Positions 7,980 through 16,310 of a stretch of DNA of 34,930 bases are shown in pieces. Source of the stretch: Bacteroidales bacterium Bact_11 (GTDB lineage: Bacteria; Bacteroidota; Bacteroidia; Bacteroidales; UBA932); the NCBI GenBank assembly GCA_001603505.1, contig LUZC01000052.1, forward strand, positions 1 through 34,930. Direction: 5' to 3'. The notes beneath the pieces were generated by a model. That model saw only the letters and a program-made list of their open reading frames with translations. It did no database searches and was not told the origin of the DNA. Positions within the stretch are counted from its first letter, which is position 1; every line of letters begins with the position of its first letter. The position numbers and the translations under genes are program-made.

Positions 7980-8385
7980 TCGTATCGTCGCCGAAAAGCT
8001 CCGGATCGATGATGAAGAAAGTTGCCGACCAGGGTTCGGCCACTTCCTTGATGCCCGTGAGCGTAATCGTGTAGGCGTCGTACACCACCACGGCCGTACC
8101 GTCGGCAGCCTTGCTCACGGAAATCTCTTTTAAAAACGACACGTCATTGGATTCGATGACGAGTTCATCGCTGCCCGGGGAATAGATCCAGCGGTCCTTG
8201 CCGTTGCACCACACCTGCATCCAATCGGTTTCCAACCGGTAACATTCTCCCTGGACATACCCTTTGCCGGCGGCAATCTCGCGGCCGGAGGCGGTTTCCA
8301 CCATCTTGAAGCTGCACGAGAAGCGCTGCTGCGCACCGGCTGCGGTGCAGAGCAGGACAGTCAGGAGAAGGATGACGCATTTCAT
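7960..8385 (-). CDS. LolA-like outer-membrane lipoprotein carrier protein
   Basis: A 141-residue exported protein with a clear signal peptide (MKCVILLLTVLLCTAAGAQQ) and a small beta-rich domain. The run of strands (FSCSFKMVET, GKGYVQGECYRLETDWMQVWCNGKDRWIYSPGSDELVIE) matches the LolA-like putative chaperones of Bacteroidota, thought to carry lipoproteins across the periplasm. Pairing with ftsK 14 bases upstream supports this, because a lolA gene beside ftsK is a widespread arrangement. It is the last gene of the DUF4290-ftsK-lolA row. The identification rests on fold-like pattern and neighbourhood, not on a strict motif. Confidence 0.78.
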   Translation of the reverse strand: MKCVILLLTVLLCTAAGAQQRFSCSFKMVETASGREIAAGKGYVQGECYRLETDWMQVWCNGKDRWIYSPGSDELVIESNDVSFLKEISVSKAADGTAVVVYDAYTITLTGIKEVAEPWSATFFIIDPELFGDDTIITDLR

Positions 8386-8399
8386 GGCTCATTCAAAAA

Positions 8400-10856
8400 T
8401 CAGATATGATTGAGTGATTCCAAAATTCGGTCCAAAGTGTCGAGATCGGTCACCAAAACAGCGCGGGCCTTGCTGCCTTCCTGCGGCCCGACGATGCCCG
8501 CGGCCTCCAACTGGTCCATGATGCGGCCCGCACGGGCATAGCCCACGCCCAGCTTGCGCTGCAGCATCGAGGTGGAACCCTGCTGGTACTGGACCACCAT
8601 CTTGGCACATTCGTCGAAAAGCTGGTCGCGGCGGTGGAGATCCACGTCGCCAAGGCCCGCATCTTCTTCGTTCGGGTCGACGTACTCGGGCAAGGCGAAC
8701 GGCCCCTCGTAGCCCCGCTGCTGGCTGATGAAGCGCACGATGCCGATGATTTCGTCGGTATCGACCAGCGCACATTGCACGCGGGTAAGGTCGTGTCCCG
8801 GATAGACCACCAGCATGTCGCCGCGTCCCACGAGGCGGTTGGCGCCCGGGGCGTCGATGATGACCTTGGAATCGGTGCCGGTGTTGACCTTGAAGGCCAC
8901 ACGCGAGTTGAAGTTGGCCTTGATGGAGCCGGTGATGATGTTGACCGTCGGGCGCTGTGTAGCGATGACCAGATGGATGCCCACGGCACGGGCTTTCTGG
9001 GCCAAGCGCGCAATCGGGTTTTCGATTTCCCGGCCAGCCGTCATCAGCAAGTCGCCGAACTCGTCGATGATTACCACAATGTAAGGCAGGAACTTGTGAC
9101 CGTTGACGGGATTGAGCTGGCGGTTCAGGAATTTCTCATTATACTCCTTGAGCTGGCGGACGTCAGCTTTCTTGAGCAGATCGTAGCGGGCGTCCATCTC
9201 CACACAGAGGGAGTTGAGCGTGTTGGCCACCTTCTTGGTATCGGTGATGATGGCTTCGTCGCCGTCGGGCAGCATGGCCAGGTAATGCTTGTCGAGCTTC
9301 TCGTAGAGCGAGAATTCCACTTTCTTGGGATCGACCAGCACAAGCTTCATCTCGGCGGGATGCTTCGCATAGAGCAGCGACGTGATCATGGCGTTGAGCC
9401 CGACGGATTTGCCCTGGCCCGTGGCGCCGGCCACGAGCAGGTGCGGCATCTTGGCCAGGTCGAGGAAGAACGGCTCGTTGGTCACGGTAATGCCGAGCGC
9501 CATCGGCAGTTCCATCTTCTGCGAAGCTTCCTGATATTGCTGACAGCCCATCACCGCCTTGAGCGCCACCACGCTCGGCTTGACATTGGCCACCTCGATA
9601 CCCACGGAATCGAGCAGCGTCACCACACGGACACCCTTGGCGCCCAGCGAGATGGCAATATCCTCCTCAAGGTTGCGCACCTGCGCCACCTTGATGCCGT
9701 CGTCGAGCTGGATCTTGTAGAGCGTGACGGTCGGGCCCATCTTGGCCGTGATGCCCTTCACGCGGATCTTGTAGCTGTTGAGCGCGTTGACGATGCGCTG
9801 CTTGTTGTTCTCCAGCTCCTGCCGGGAAACCTCGTACCATTTGTCGCGATAGTCGTTGAGCAGCGACATCGGCGGGAACTTGTATTTCGGCAGGTCGAGG
9901 CGCGGGTCGTAGCGCAGCCGCCACTCGTCGTCGGAAAGCCCGGCGATGATCTCGTTTGCACTCTTCTCGATCGTCAACTCCACCTCGTCGGGCGAAGTGA
10001 CGCCCTCCTCGGCGGGAGGATTCTCTCCCTCGACGGGCTCGGTGTCCGTGCCCGCATATTCCAGCCAGTCGTCGGTCGGATCGGTATCCGCCTCTTCCGC
10101 GCCCTCAACGATCAGGCCGGGATCCTCTTCGTCATCCAAATCCTCGATGTCCGAAAGGTCGGTATCGTCGGCTTCTTCTCCATCATCCTTGTGGGAAATC
10201 CCCTGCACCAGGTCGTCGAGCCAGAAGGCCACCTTGGGCGTCAGCAGGCACGCATACAGGAACAGCACCACGATCAGCACACCCGCCATGCCCGCCTTGC
10301 CGAGCTTGTCGCACATCCACTGGTTGGCGTAGTGGCCGTAGGAACCGCCCGCCCCGCTGCCCAGCATGGAATCATACGGCGTGAAGCTGAACACATAGGC
10401 CAGCAGTACCGAGAAAATCACGGCGCCCAGCGCACACAGAAGGAACACCCTCAGCAGGTTGACTTTCTTGATGCGGAAGCAGTAGACCGTCAGGGCGCCC
10501 AGGAACACGGGCAGCACGAAAGCGCCGAGGCCGAACCAACGCGAAATGAGCAGGTCGGCCCACAGGAAACCGATCTTGCCGCCGGCGTTCTCAGCCGTCT
10601 CTTCCAACGAGAACATTTGCGGGGAGAACGACAGGCTCTGGTCGGACGTCCAGGTAAAGACATACGAAAGCAGGGCCACCAGCGTGTAGAGGGTGAGGAT
10701 GCCGCACAGGACACCCAGCACGATCCGTACCGTACGCCGTGCCTCGTCGGAGAGCAATGGACGCCGTTCCTCCCGACGCTTTTTCGGAGCGGACGGAGCC
10801 TTCTTCTTCGGTTTGGCGGCCGTCTTGCCCTTGCCTTTGCGGGTCTTTTCTGCCAT
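8400..10856 (-). CDS. ftsK: DNA translocase FtsK
   Basis: FtsK pumps chromosome DNA at the division septum and helps dimer resolution. The 818-residue protein has a basic N-terminus, four membrane helices (about 43-67, 97-127, 134-157, 188-206), an acidic linker rich in Asp and Glu (about 224-290), the alpha/beta motor with Walker A GATGQGKS (477-484) and Walker B VVIIDE (594-599), and a C-terminal winged-helix gamma domain (about 745-805; QGSTSMLQRKLGVGYARAGRIMDQLE) that reads KOPS-like sequences. The linker is short compared with E. coli FtsK, as usual in SpoIIIE-sized members. The start MAEKTRKGKG at 10856 lies two bases after the upstream gene; the longer in-frame extension overlaps that gene and is rejected. 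Confidence 0.96.
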   Translation of the reverse strand: MAEKTRKGKGKTAAKPKKKAPSAPKKRREERRPLLSDEARRTVRIVLGVLCGILTLYTLVALLSYVFTWTSDQSLSFSPQMFSLEETAENAGGKIGFLWADLLISRWFGLGAFVLPVFLGALTVYCFRIKKVNLLRVFLLCALGAVIFSVLLAYVFSFTPYDSMLGSGAGGSYGHYANQWMCDKLGKAGMAGVLIVVLFLYACLLTPKVAFWLDDLVQGISHKDDGEEADDTDLSDIEDLDDEEDPGLIVEGAEEADTDPTDDWLEYAGTDTEPVEGENPPAEEGVTSPDEVELTIEKSANEIIAGLSDDEWRLRYDPRLDLPKYKFPPMSLLNDYRDKWYEVSRQELENNKQRIVNALNSYKIRVKGITAKMGPTVTLYKIQLDDGIKVAQVRNLEEDIAISLGAKGVRVVTLLDSVGIEVANVKPSVVALKAVMGCQQYQEASQKMELPMALGITVTNEPFFLDLAKMPHLLVAGATGQGKSVGLNAMITSLLYAKHPAEMKLVLVDPKKVEFSLYEKLDKHYLAMLPDGDEAIITDTKKVANTLNSLCVEMDARYDLLKKADVRQLKEYNEKFLNRQLNPVNGHKFLPYIVVIIDEFGDLLMTAGREIENPIARLAQKARAVGIHLVIATQRPTVNIITGSIKANFNSRVAFKVNTGTDSKVIIDAPGANRLVGRGDMLVVYPGHDLTRVQCALVDTDEIIGIVRFISQQRGYEGPFALPEYVDPNEEDAGLGDVDLHRRDQLFDECAKMVVQYQQGSTSMLQRKLGVGYARAGRIMDQLEAAGIVGPQEGSKARAVLVTDLDTLDRILESLNHI

Positions 10857-10858
10857 GG

Positions 10859-11485
10859 TTATTTCTTGCGTTTCCAGTTTCTGTTCTTCTTGTTGTTGCC
10901 GCCCTGGCCGACGCCAATGCCCGGACGGGAGAAACTGGCGTTTTGAGCGATGGCGCCCAGATGCACGTCTTCCGGCACTTTCAGCTTGCCGTCGGACAAG
11001 CGTTCGATGTCGGCGAAAATGGTCTCTTCCGCCACATTGTCCTTGTTCCAAATGAGATACTGCTGGCGCATGTAGAGGGCCAGCACGCGGATCATCTCCT
11101 TCTTTACCTCGTCGTCCTCACGGTCGGCGATCAAAGCGATCATATTCTCGATATTCCGGCCATAGCAAGCCGCCTTGATGGGCTTTTCGGGCAGGCGGAT
11201 CACGTCGGGTTTCTCTTCGAACTGCTGCTGCGTGGGGGCGGGATACGGCGCATCGATATCCAGGTCGAAGCCGCCGATGACCTGGGCATGGTCCCAGAGT
11301 TTATGCTTGTAGTCGTTGAATTCGCGGATCTGCGGATTGAGCAGGCCCATCACCTGGACCACGGCGCGCATCTGTTCACTGCGCTTTTCCTTGTCCTCGA
11401 TGGCCTTCACCTGTTCGATCATTTTCTGCACATGCCGGCCGTATTCGGGCAGCACCAGTTTCTCTCTCTGCGTATTGTAATCCAT
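10859..11485 (-). CDS. DUF4290 domain protein
   Basis: A 208-residue soluble protein starting MDYNTQREKLVLPEYGRHVQKMIEQ, which matches the Bacteroidota-specific DUF4290 family as I recall it. It is mostly helical (residues 1-60 and 100-160), with a proline-rich break near 80-90 and a low-complexity basic tail (GGNNKKNRNWKRKK) that could bind nucleic acid. No enzyme motif is seen. It is the first gene of a tight row with ftsK (two-base gap) and lolA, so a role linked to the chromosome or cell envelope at division is plausible but unproven. A TATATTTG promoter box lies upstream at 11514-11521. Confidence 0.82.
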   Translation of the reverse strand: MDYNTQREKLVLPEYGRHVQKMIEQVKAIEDKEKRSEQMRAVVQVMGLLNPQIREFNDYKHKLWDHAQVIGGFDLDIDAPYPAPTQQQFEEKPDVIRLPEKPIKAACYGRNIENMIALIADREDDEVKKEMIRVLALYMRQQYLIWNKDNVAEETIFADIERLSDGKLKVPEDVHLGAIAQNASFSRPGIGVGQGGNNKKNRNWKRKK

Positions 11486-11513
11486 ATTCGCGGTTTTGTG
11501 TCAAATTAACTTA

Positions 11514-11521
11514 CAAATATA
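11514..11521 (-). promoter_or_regulatory. Probable promoter -7 box for the DUF4290-ftsK-lolA row
   Basis: The minus strand reads TATATTTG (TAnnTTTG), 28 bases before the ATG at 11485. It is divergent from the rmlD promoter. Confidence 0.6.
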
Positions 11522-11534
11522 CTTCATTAATTCG

Positions 11535-11542
11535 TATCTTTG
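11535..11542 (+). promoter_or_regulatory. Probable promoter -7 box for rmlD
   Basis: TATCTTTG (TAnnTTTG) lies 18 bases before the ATG at 11561. Confidence 0.6.
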
Positions 11543-11560
11543 TACAAATAATTGATTGCG

Positions 11561-12439
11561 ATGGAAAAAGTCTTGGTCACGGGCGCATTCGGCCAGCTGG
11601 GCACGGAGTTGCGGCTGCTCACCGCAGGGAATCCCGGTTTCATGTTCACCGACGTCAGGGAGGAAGGCCCGGTGCGGCTCCTCGACATCTGCGATGCGGC
11701 GGCCGTGGAACGGTTCGTGACTGACAATCACATCGGCGCCATTGTAAACTGTGCGGCCTACACCGCCGTGGATCAGGCGGAAAGCGACGAGGCCCGCTGC
11801 ATGGCCATCAATGTCGGCGGTCCCGTTAACCTGGCCCGGAGCGCCCGCCGTCACGGCGCCGCCCTGGTGCAGATTTCCACCGACTATGTGTTTGACGGAC
11901 GGCGCAAGAGCGGCATTCCCTATACGGAAGCGTCCCGGCGGCACCCCGTCTCCGTCTATGGCGAGAGCAAGCGCCGCTGTGAAGACGCCATCCGCCGTAT
12001 CGGCTGCCGCGGTGTCATCATCCGCACAGCCTGGCTTTATTCTCCCTTCGGCAAGAATTTCGTGAAAACGATGCTCCGGCTCGGCGCGGAGCGGCCCGAA
12101 ATCGGCGTGGTAGCCGACCAGATGGGCACGCCCACCTACGCCCGCGACCTCGCACAGGCCATCTTGAAGCTGCTGCCACAGATCGGGGAACGCCGCGGCG
12201 AAATCTATCACTATTCCAACGAAGGACGCTGCTCCTGGGCACAGTTCGCTTCCCGTATCATGGAAGAAGGAGGCCTGGTCTGCCGTGTCAACCCCCTGAC
12301 CACCGACCAATACCCCACCCCGGCCACGCGTCCCGCATGGTCGGTTCTCTCAAAGGAAAAGATCCGCAAGGATTTCGGTGTCGAGACGCCGCAGTGGGAG
12401 ACTTCGCTCCATCACTGCATGGTCAGAATGCAAAAATAG
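11561..12439 (+). CDS. rfbD: dTDP-4-dehydrorhamnose reductase
   Basis: RmlD/RfbD reduces dTDP-4-keto-L-rhamnose to dTDP-L-rhamnose, the last step in making this surface-polysaccharide sugar donor. The 292-residue protein is an extended SDR: the nucleotide-binding loop GAFGQLG is at 8-14, STDYVFDG at 106-113, and the YxxxK active-site pair YGESK at 133-137. Further RmlD hallmarks are DQMGTPTYARDLA and the C-terminal TRPAWSVLSKEKI. The start MEKVLVTGAFG at 11561 is preferred over an ATG nine bases upstream because it sets the P-loop at the usual distance. The 3' end overlaps that of rmlC by 17 bases, tail to tail. rmlA and rmlB are not in the window. Confidence 0.95.
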   Translation: MEKVLVTGAFGQLGTELRLLTAGNPGFMFTDVREEGPVRLLDICDAAAVERFVTDNHIGAIVNCAAYTAVDQAESDEARCMAINVGGPVNLARSARRHGAALVQISTDYVFDGRRKSGIPYTEASRRHPVSVYGESKRRCEDAIRRIGCRGVIIRTAWLYSPFGKNFVKTMLRLGAERPEIGVVADQMGTPTYARDLAQAILKLLPQIGERRGEIYHYSNEGRCSWAQFASRIMEEGGLVCRVNPLTTDQYPTPATRPAWSVLSKEKIRKDFGVETPQWETSLHHCMVRMQK

Positions 12440-12959
12440 GCGCTTTCCCGTCTTTTTCCGACAAAATCACCTCATCGGGCGAAACGCCCCAGTCTATGGC
12501 CAGCGCGGGGGAATTCCACAAATACGATCCTTCCGTTTCGGGTGCATAATAATTGTCGCACTTGTACTGGAACAGCGTGTCGTCTTCCAGCACCAAGAAG
12601 CCGTGCGCAAAGCCGCGCGGAATGAAAAACTGACGCTTGTTCTCCCCGCTCAGCTCCACTTTCACATGCCGCCCGTACGTGGGCGAGCCCGGACGGATGT
12701 CCACTGCCACGTCAAGCACGCGCCCCTGCACGACGCGAAGCAACTTGGCCTGCGCCGCATCGCCCTTCTGGAAATGCAGGCCGCGAAGCACCCCGCGCCG
12801 TGCGGAATACGATTCATTGTCCTGCACGAAATCGACCGGACCCACATGCTCCACAAAGTCGCGAAGCGAGAACGACTCGAAGAAATACCCGCGGTGGTCG
12901 CCGAAAACCCTCGGTTCTACGATCACCGGACCCTCGATGTCAGTTTTGATGTAATTCAT
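12423..12959 (-). CDS. rfbC: dTDP-4-dehydrorhamnose 3,5-epimerase
   Basis: RmlC/RfbC epimerises dTDP-4-keto-6-deoxyglucose at C3 and C5, the step before RmlD. The 178-residue cupin has the family hallmarks: DHRGYFFESF (21-30), DNESYSARRGVLRGLHFQ (48-64 region, with the catalytic base His62), and KRQFFIPRGFAHGFLVL further on. Length is normal for the family. The start MNYIKTDIEG at 12959 follows a promoter box at 12982-12989; a longer in-frame version would overlap the divergent oxidoreductase gene. It faces rmlD, so the pair is transcribed from separate promoters rather than as one operon. Confidence 0.95.
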   Translation of the reverse strand: MNYIKTDIEGPVIVEPRVFGDHRGYFFESFSLRDFVEHVGPVDFVQDNESYSARRGVLRGLHFQKGDAAQAKLLRVVQGRVLDVAVDIRPGSPTYGRHVKVELSGENKRQFFIPRGFAHGFLVLEDDTLFQYKCDNYYAPETEGSYLWNSPALAIDWGVSPDEVILSEKDGKAPIFAF

Positions 12960-12981
12960 CGAAAAATGCTTTAAAACCTTA

Positions 12982-12989
12982 CAAAGGTA
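12982..12989 (-). promoter_or_regulatory. Probable promoter -7 box for rfbC
   Basis: The minus strand reads TACCTTTG (TAnnTTTG), 22 bases before the rfbC ATG. It is divergent from the box at 13003-13010. Confidence 0.6.
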
Positions 12990-13002
12990 GCGTATTTTTT
13001 CA

Positions 13003-13010
13003 TAACTTTG
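13003..13010 (+). promoter_or_regulatory. Probable promoter -7 box for the fused oxidoreductase
   Basis: TAACTTTG (TAnnTTTG) lies 22 bases before the ATG at 13033. Confidence 0.6.
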
Positions 13011-13032
13011 TTGAGATAGATGCAAAACAACC

Positions 13033-16000
13033 ATGCATAAGATTACTTCCCATCCCATTCTGGATATCCCGCAGGAAGACCTGCACGAATTTCTCTACGA
13101 AGGACAGCCCGTCAAGGGCCAGAAAGGCCAGACCATCGCCGCCGCCCTGCACCAGGCCGGCTTCCCGGTGCACCACCACAGCCTCAAGGACCGCAAGCGC
13201 ACCATGGAGTGCGGCATCGGCAAATGCGGCGCCTGCGAGATGCTCGTCGACGGACACATCCGCCGCATCTGCATCACGAAAGTCGACGGCGTGCGCGAAG
13301 TGCGCCGCGTAGGCAAGGAGAGCTTCTCCGCCGTGGACAGCACCACCACCCGGCAGTCCGACCACAAGAAAGTGTACCGTACGGCCGTGGCCATCATCGG
13401 TGCGGGACCTGCAGGCCTTGCCGTCCGCGAGGAACTGAACAAGGCCGGCATCGACAACCTCGTGCTCGACAACAACGACTCCATCGGCGGGCAGTTCCAG
13501 ATGCAGACCCACCAGTTCTTCTTTTTTGAGAAAGAGCAGAAGTTCGGCGGGATGCGCGGTTTCGACATCGCCAGGACGCTGGCCGGCGATTCGCTCGAGG
13601 GCATCCTGCTCAACTGTGTGGTATGGGATATTCTCGAAGGCAAGCGGCTGGCAGTCAAGAATGTGGTGTCGCAGGAAATCTTCTACGTGGATGCCGAGCA
13701 GCTCGTCGTGGCGGCGGGCGCCCTGCCGTTCATGCCGGCTTTCAAGAACGACGACCTCCCGGGCGTCTTCACGGCTGCCGTGGTGCAGCGGATGATGAAC
13801 AAGGAGTTCACCCTTCTGGGCAAGAACATCTTGACGGTGGGCGCCGGCAACATCGGCTACCTCACCTCCTACCAAGCCATGCAGGCCGGGGCCAAGGTCA
13901 AGGCCATCATCGAGGCCATGCCCTTCGAGGGCGGCTTCCCCGTGCAGGCCAACCGCCTCCGCCGGCTCGGCGTGCCGATCATGACCTCCTACACGCTGGT
14001 CGAAGCCATCCCCAACGAAGACTGGAGCGGCGTCACCGGCGCCATCATCGCCAAATGCGAGAACTTCAAGCCGATTCCCGGCACCGAAGTGCGCATCGAA
14101 GGCATCGACTGCATCAACATCTGCACGGGCCTGCTGCCCGACAACCAGCTGCTGCGCAAGGGGGCCGAAGTGTTCGGTCGCGCCTGCCACGGCGTGGGTG
14201 ACGCCGTGCGCATCGGCGAGGGCACTTCTGCCGTGCTGCGCGGCCGCCAGTGCGCCTACGAGATCCAGCAGGAGCTCGGCCGCCGCATCGACTACAACGC
14301 CTATCTGGCCATCTCCAAGGAATACATCGACTCGCAGCAACGGCCGCACCGCGTGCTCGACGAGCCGCGCAAACCCTCGCCCGAGCGGATGCGCAAGGGC
14401 GGGTTCGTGATTGCCGACTGCCTCTACGGCTTCGCCTGCAACCCGTGTTCGTTCGCCTGCAAGCAGGGCGCCATCACCAAGAGTTCCACTTCCGTCACGC
14501 CGACCATCGTCTACGACAAGTGCATCGGCTGCATGGAATGCGTAGCCCACTGCCCGGGCCTGGCCATCTTCGGCTATCGGCCCGAGAAAGACGAACTTTT
14601 CCTCCCCATCGAATTCTCCGTGGAGAAAGGCGCGGAAGTGTTCCTGGTCGACGACAACGGCCAAAAGGTGGGCGAAGGCACCATCACGCGCATCATCAAG
14701 AAGCCCAACAAGACCAACATCGCCGTGGTCAAGGCCGAGAAGCTGTACGACGCCTCCGGCGACGAGGCGCTGCTGCAGGCCCGCGGCTTCATCGTAAAGG
14801 AGAACTACCCCGAGCCGCTCGAACTGATTCCCGACGAGCTCAACGACGACTTCACCTACGTCTGCCACTGCGAAGACGTACGGCTCCGCGACCTGCTCGC
14901 CCTGCTGAAGGGCCGCACGAGCATCACCGCGCAGGAACTCAAGCACATCTCCCGCCTCGGCATGGGTCCGTGTCGCGGTTCCCGCTGTCTCCCCCGCGCC
15001 AAGCAGGCCCTGCGCAACTACGGCATCGAGATCACGGGCGACTTCACGCCGCGCGGACCGATGGCCAACCTGGTGGAAATCGGCAACGTCATCAGCCCCG
15101 ACCGGAAGGTGGAACTGATTACCAATCCCAAGTGCACCGATGTAGAAATCAAACGCGTCGGCGCCTTCGTGGCCGGCGGCGGCATGGCGGGCACGGCCGT
15201 GTTCCGCTATCTGGCGGAAGCCGGGTTCAAGCCGGTGCTGATCAACAACGAGCACGGCAGTTCCTGGCGTTGCATCGCCGGCGGGCGTCCCGCTTTCTCG
15301 CTGCCCGCCCTGGCCGACATCGCCACGCACAACCTTGAGATTTTCCGCGAAGTCCAGGCCCTGCGCAACATCGACCTCAAGATGACGCGCTACGTCAATT
15401 TCGTGCACGATGACGCCACCTATCGTTCGCTCGACGCTTCCCGCGCCTGGTCGAACGCGTATATGGTGGACAAGAAGGATTTCGCCCGGGAAATCTCCCC
15501 GTATATCAATCCGAACCTCGACCTCTACAGTCACGCGCTCATCTCGCTCGACTGCTGGCAGGCCACCCCGGGCAAGACCATCGACACGGTGCGGCAGCTC
15601 GGCATCAAAGCCGGCGGCCAGGTATTCGAAGACACGGAGCTGATCCATGTAGAGAAGAACGGCGGGCTTTACCGGATGACGGTGCGCCAGCGCGACGGGC
15701 GCTATGTCCGCTACGAAAGCGAGATTTTCGTGAACGCGATGGGTGCCGGCGCCGAGAAGTTCGCCCGGCAGCTCGGCCTCGAGACGGGTCTCTATCCGGT
15801 GCGCCACCAGGCGTTCATCACGAAGCGCCTGCCGCTGATCGGCAAGGACGGCGATTCGCTCGACATGCTGATTGACCGCCGGCACTACAAGGGCTTCTCC
15901 GCGGTGTACGGACAGCAGCTGGCCGAAACGGGGCAGATCATCGGCTGCGCTTCCCCGGCGCAGGATGCGACAGATGTGGGCAAGAACCTGAAAATCAATA

Positions 16001-16281
16001 CGCAGGAGTTCCTGGAAATCAGTTCGGAGGTGTTCACGGAGTGGATTCCGCAGCTCAAGGGCATGAGTTTCCAGGCCACTTGGTGCGGCTACTACACCGA
16101 GCCGCGTTACATTGTCGATCCGGCCGCAGGCCTGTTCGTGGGCATGCGCGGCCACGGCTTCATGCTGTCGCAGTACATCGCGAAGATGTATGTGGATGCA
16201 CTGATGGGGCGTCCCGTCCCCGACTATTTCAAGGACATGGCCCTCGGCGGCCCCGGCCTCTCTGAGCAGGCTTTTAAATAA
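13033..16281 (+). CDS. Five-domain FAD/iron-sulfur amino-acid dehydrogenase-like fusion protein
   Basis: A 1082-residue cytoplasmic flavoprotein (no signal, no membrane helix). Domains in order: a [2Fe-2S] ferredoxin-like domain of the HcnA/SoxA N-terminal type with Cys60, 65, 68, 80; a pyridine-nucleotide-disulfide-type FAD domain with GAGPAG (123-128) and a second dinucleotide motif VGAGNIG (269-275); a two-cluster ferredoxin region with Cys463, 469, 472, 476 and CIGCMECVAHCP (Cys497, 500, 503, 507); a BFD-like [2Fe-2S] domain with Cys611, 613, 647, 652; and a DAO-type FAD domain starting at GGGMAG (715-720). Split versions of these domains form heteromeric dye-linked L-proline dehydrogenases, D-hydroxyproline dehydrogenase and HcnABC. 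The gene lies next to the pruA operon, so proline or hydroxyproline is my preferred substrate; sarcosine-, glycine- or opine-type substrates remain possible. Confidence 0.85.
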   Translation: MHKITSHPILDIPQEDLHEFLYEGQPVKGQKGQTIAAALHQAGFPVHHHSLKDRKRTMECGIGKCGACEMLVDGHIRRICITKVDGVREVRRVGKESFSAVDSTTTRQSDHKKVYRTAVAIIGAGPAGLAVREELNKAGIDNLVLDNNDSIGGQFQMQTHQFFFFEKEQKFGGMRGFDIARTLAGDSLEGILLNCVVWDILEGKRLAVKNVVSQEIFYVDAEQLVVAAGALPFMPAFKNDDLPGVFTAAVVQRMMNKEFTLLGKNILTVGAGNIGYLTSYQAMQAGAKVKAIIEAMPFEGGFPVQANRLRRLGVPIMTSYTLVEAIPNEDWSGVTGAIIAKCENFKPIPGTEVRIEGIDCINICTGLLPDNQLLRKGAEVFGRACHGVGDAVRIGEGTSAVLRGRQCAYEIQQELGRRIDYNAYLAISKEYIDSQQRPHRVLDEPRKPSPERMRKGGFVIADCLYGFACNPCSFACKQGAITKSSTSVTPTIVYDKCIGCMECVAHCPGLAIFGYRPEKDELFLPIEFSVEKGAEVFLVDDNGQKVGEGTITRIIKKPNKTNIAVVKAEKLYDASGDEALLQARGFIVKENYPEPLELIPDELNDDFTYVCHCEDVRLRDLLALLKGRTSITAQELKHISRLGMGPCRGSRCLPRAKQALRNYGIEITGDFTPRGPMANLVEIGNVISPDRKVELITNPKCTDVEIKRVGAFVAGGGMAGTAVFRYLAEAGFKPVLINNEHGSSWRCIAGGRPAFSLPALADIATHNLEIFREVQALRNIDLKMTRYVNFVHDDATYRSLDASRAWSNAYMVDKKDFAREISPYINPNLDLYSHALISLDCWQATPGKTIDTVRQLGIKAGGQVFEDTELIHVEKNGGLYRMTVRQRDGRYVRYESEIFVNAMGAGAEKFARQLGLETGLYPVRHQAFITKRLPLIGKDGDSLDMLIDRRHYKGFSAVYGQQLAETGQIIGCASPAQDATDVGKNLKINTQEFLEISSEVFTEWIPQLKGMSFQATWCGYYTEPRYIVDPAAGLFVGMRGHGFMLSQYIAKMYVDALMGRPVPDYFKDMALGGPGLSEQAFK

Positions 16282-16310
16282 GCTTGTGCTCTTGAGGCGC
16301 TCTGGGGCCG

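Noticed and set aside
8634-10946. 770-codon plus-strand open frame opposite ftsK
   Set aside because: Antisense shadow of ftsK; no recognisable motif and no promoter or ribosome binding site.
10857-11051. N-terminal extension of FtsK by 65 residues
   Set aside because: It overlaps the DUF4290 gene, has a low-quality basic sequence, and the shorter start lies at the normal operon spacing.
12960-13058. N-terminal extension of RmlC
   Set aside because: It crosses both divergent promoter boxes and the start of the oxidoreductase gene; RmlC proteins begin near the MNYIKTDIEG start.
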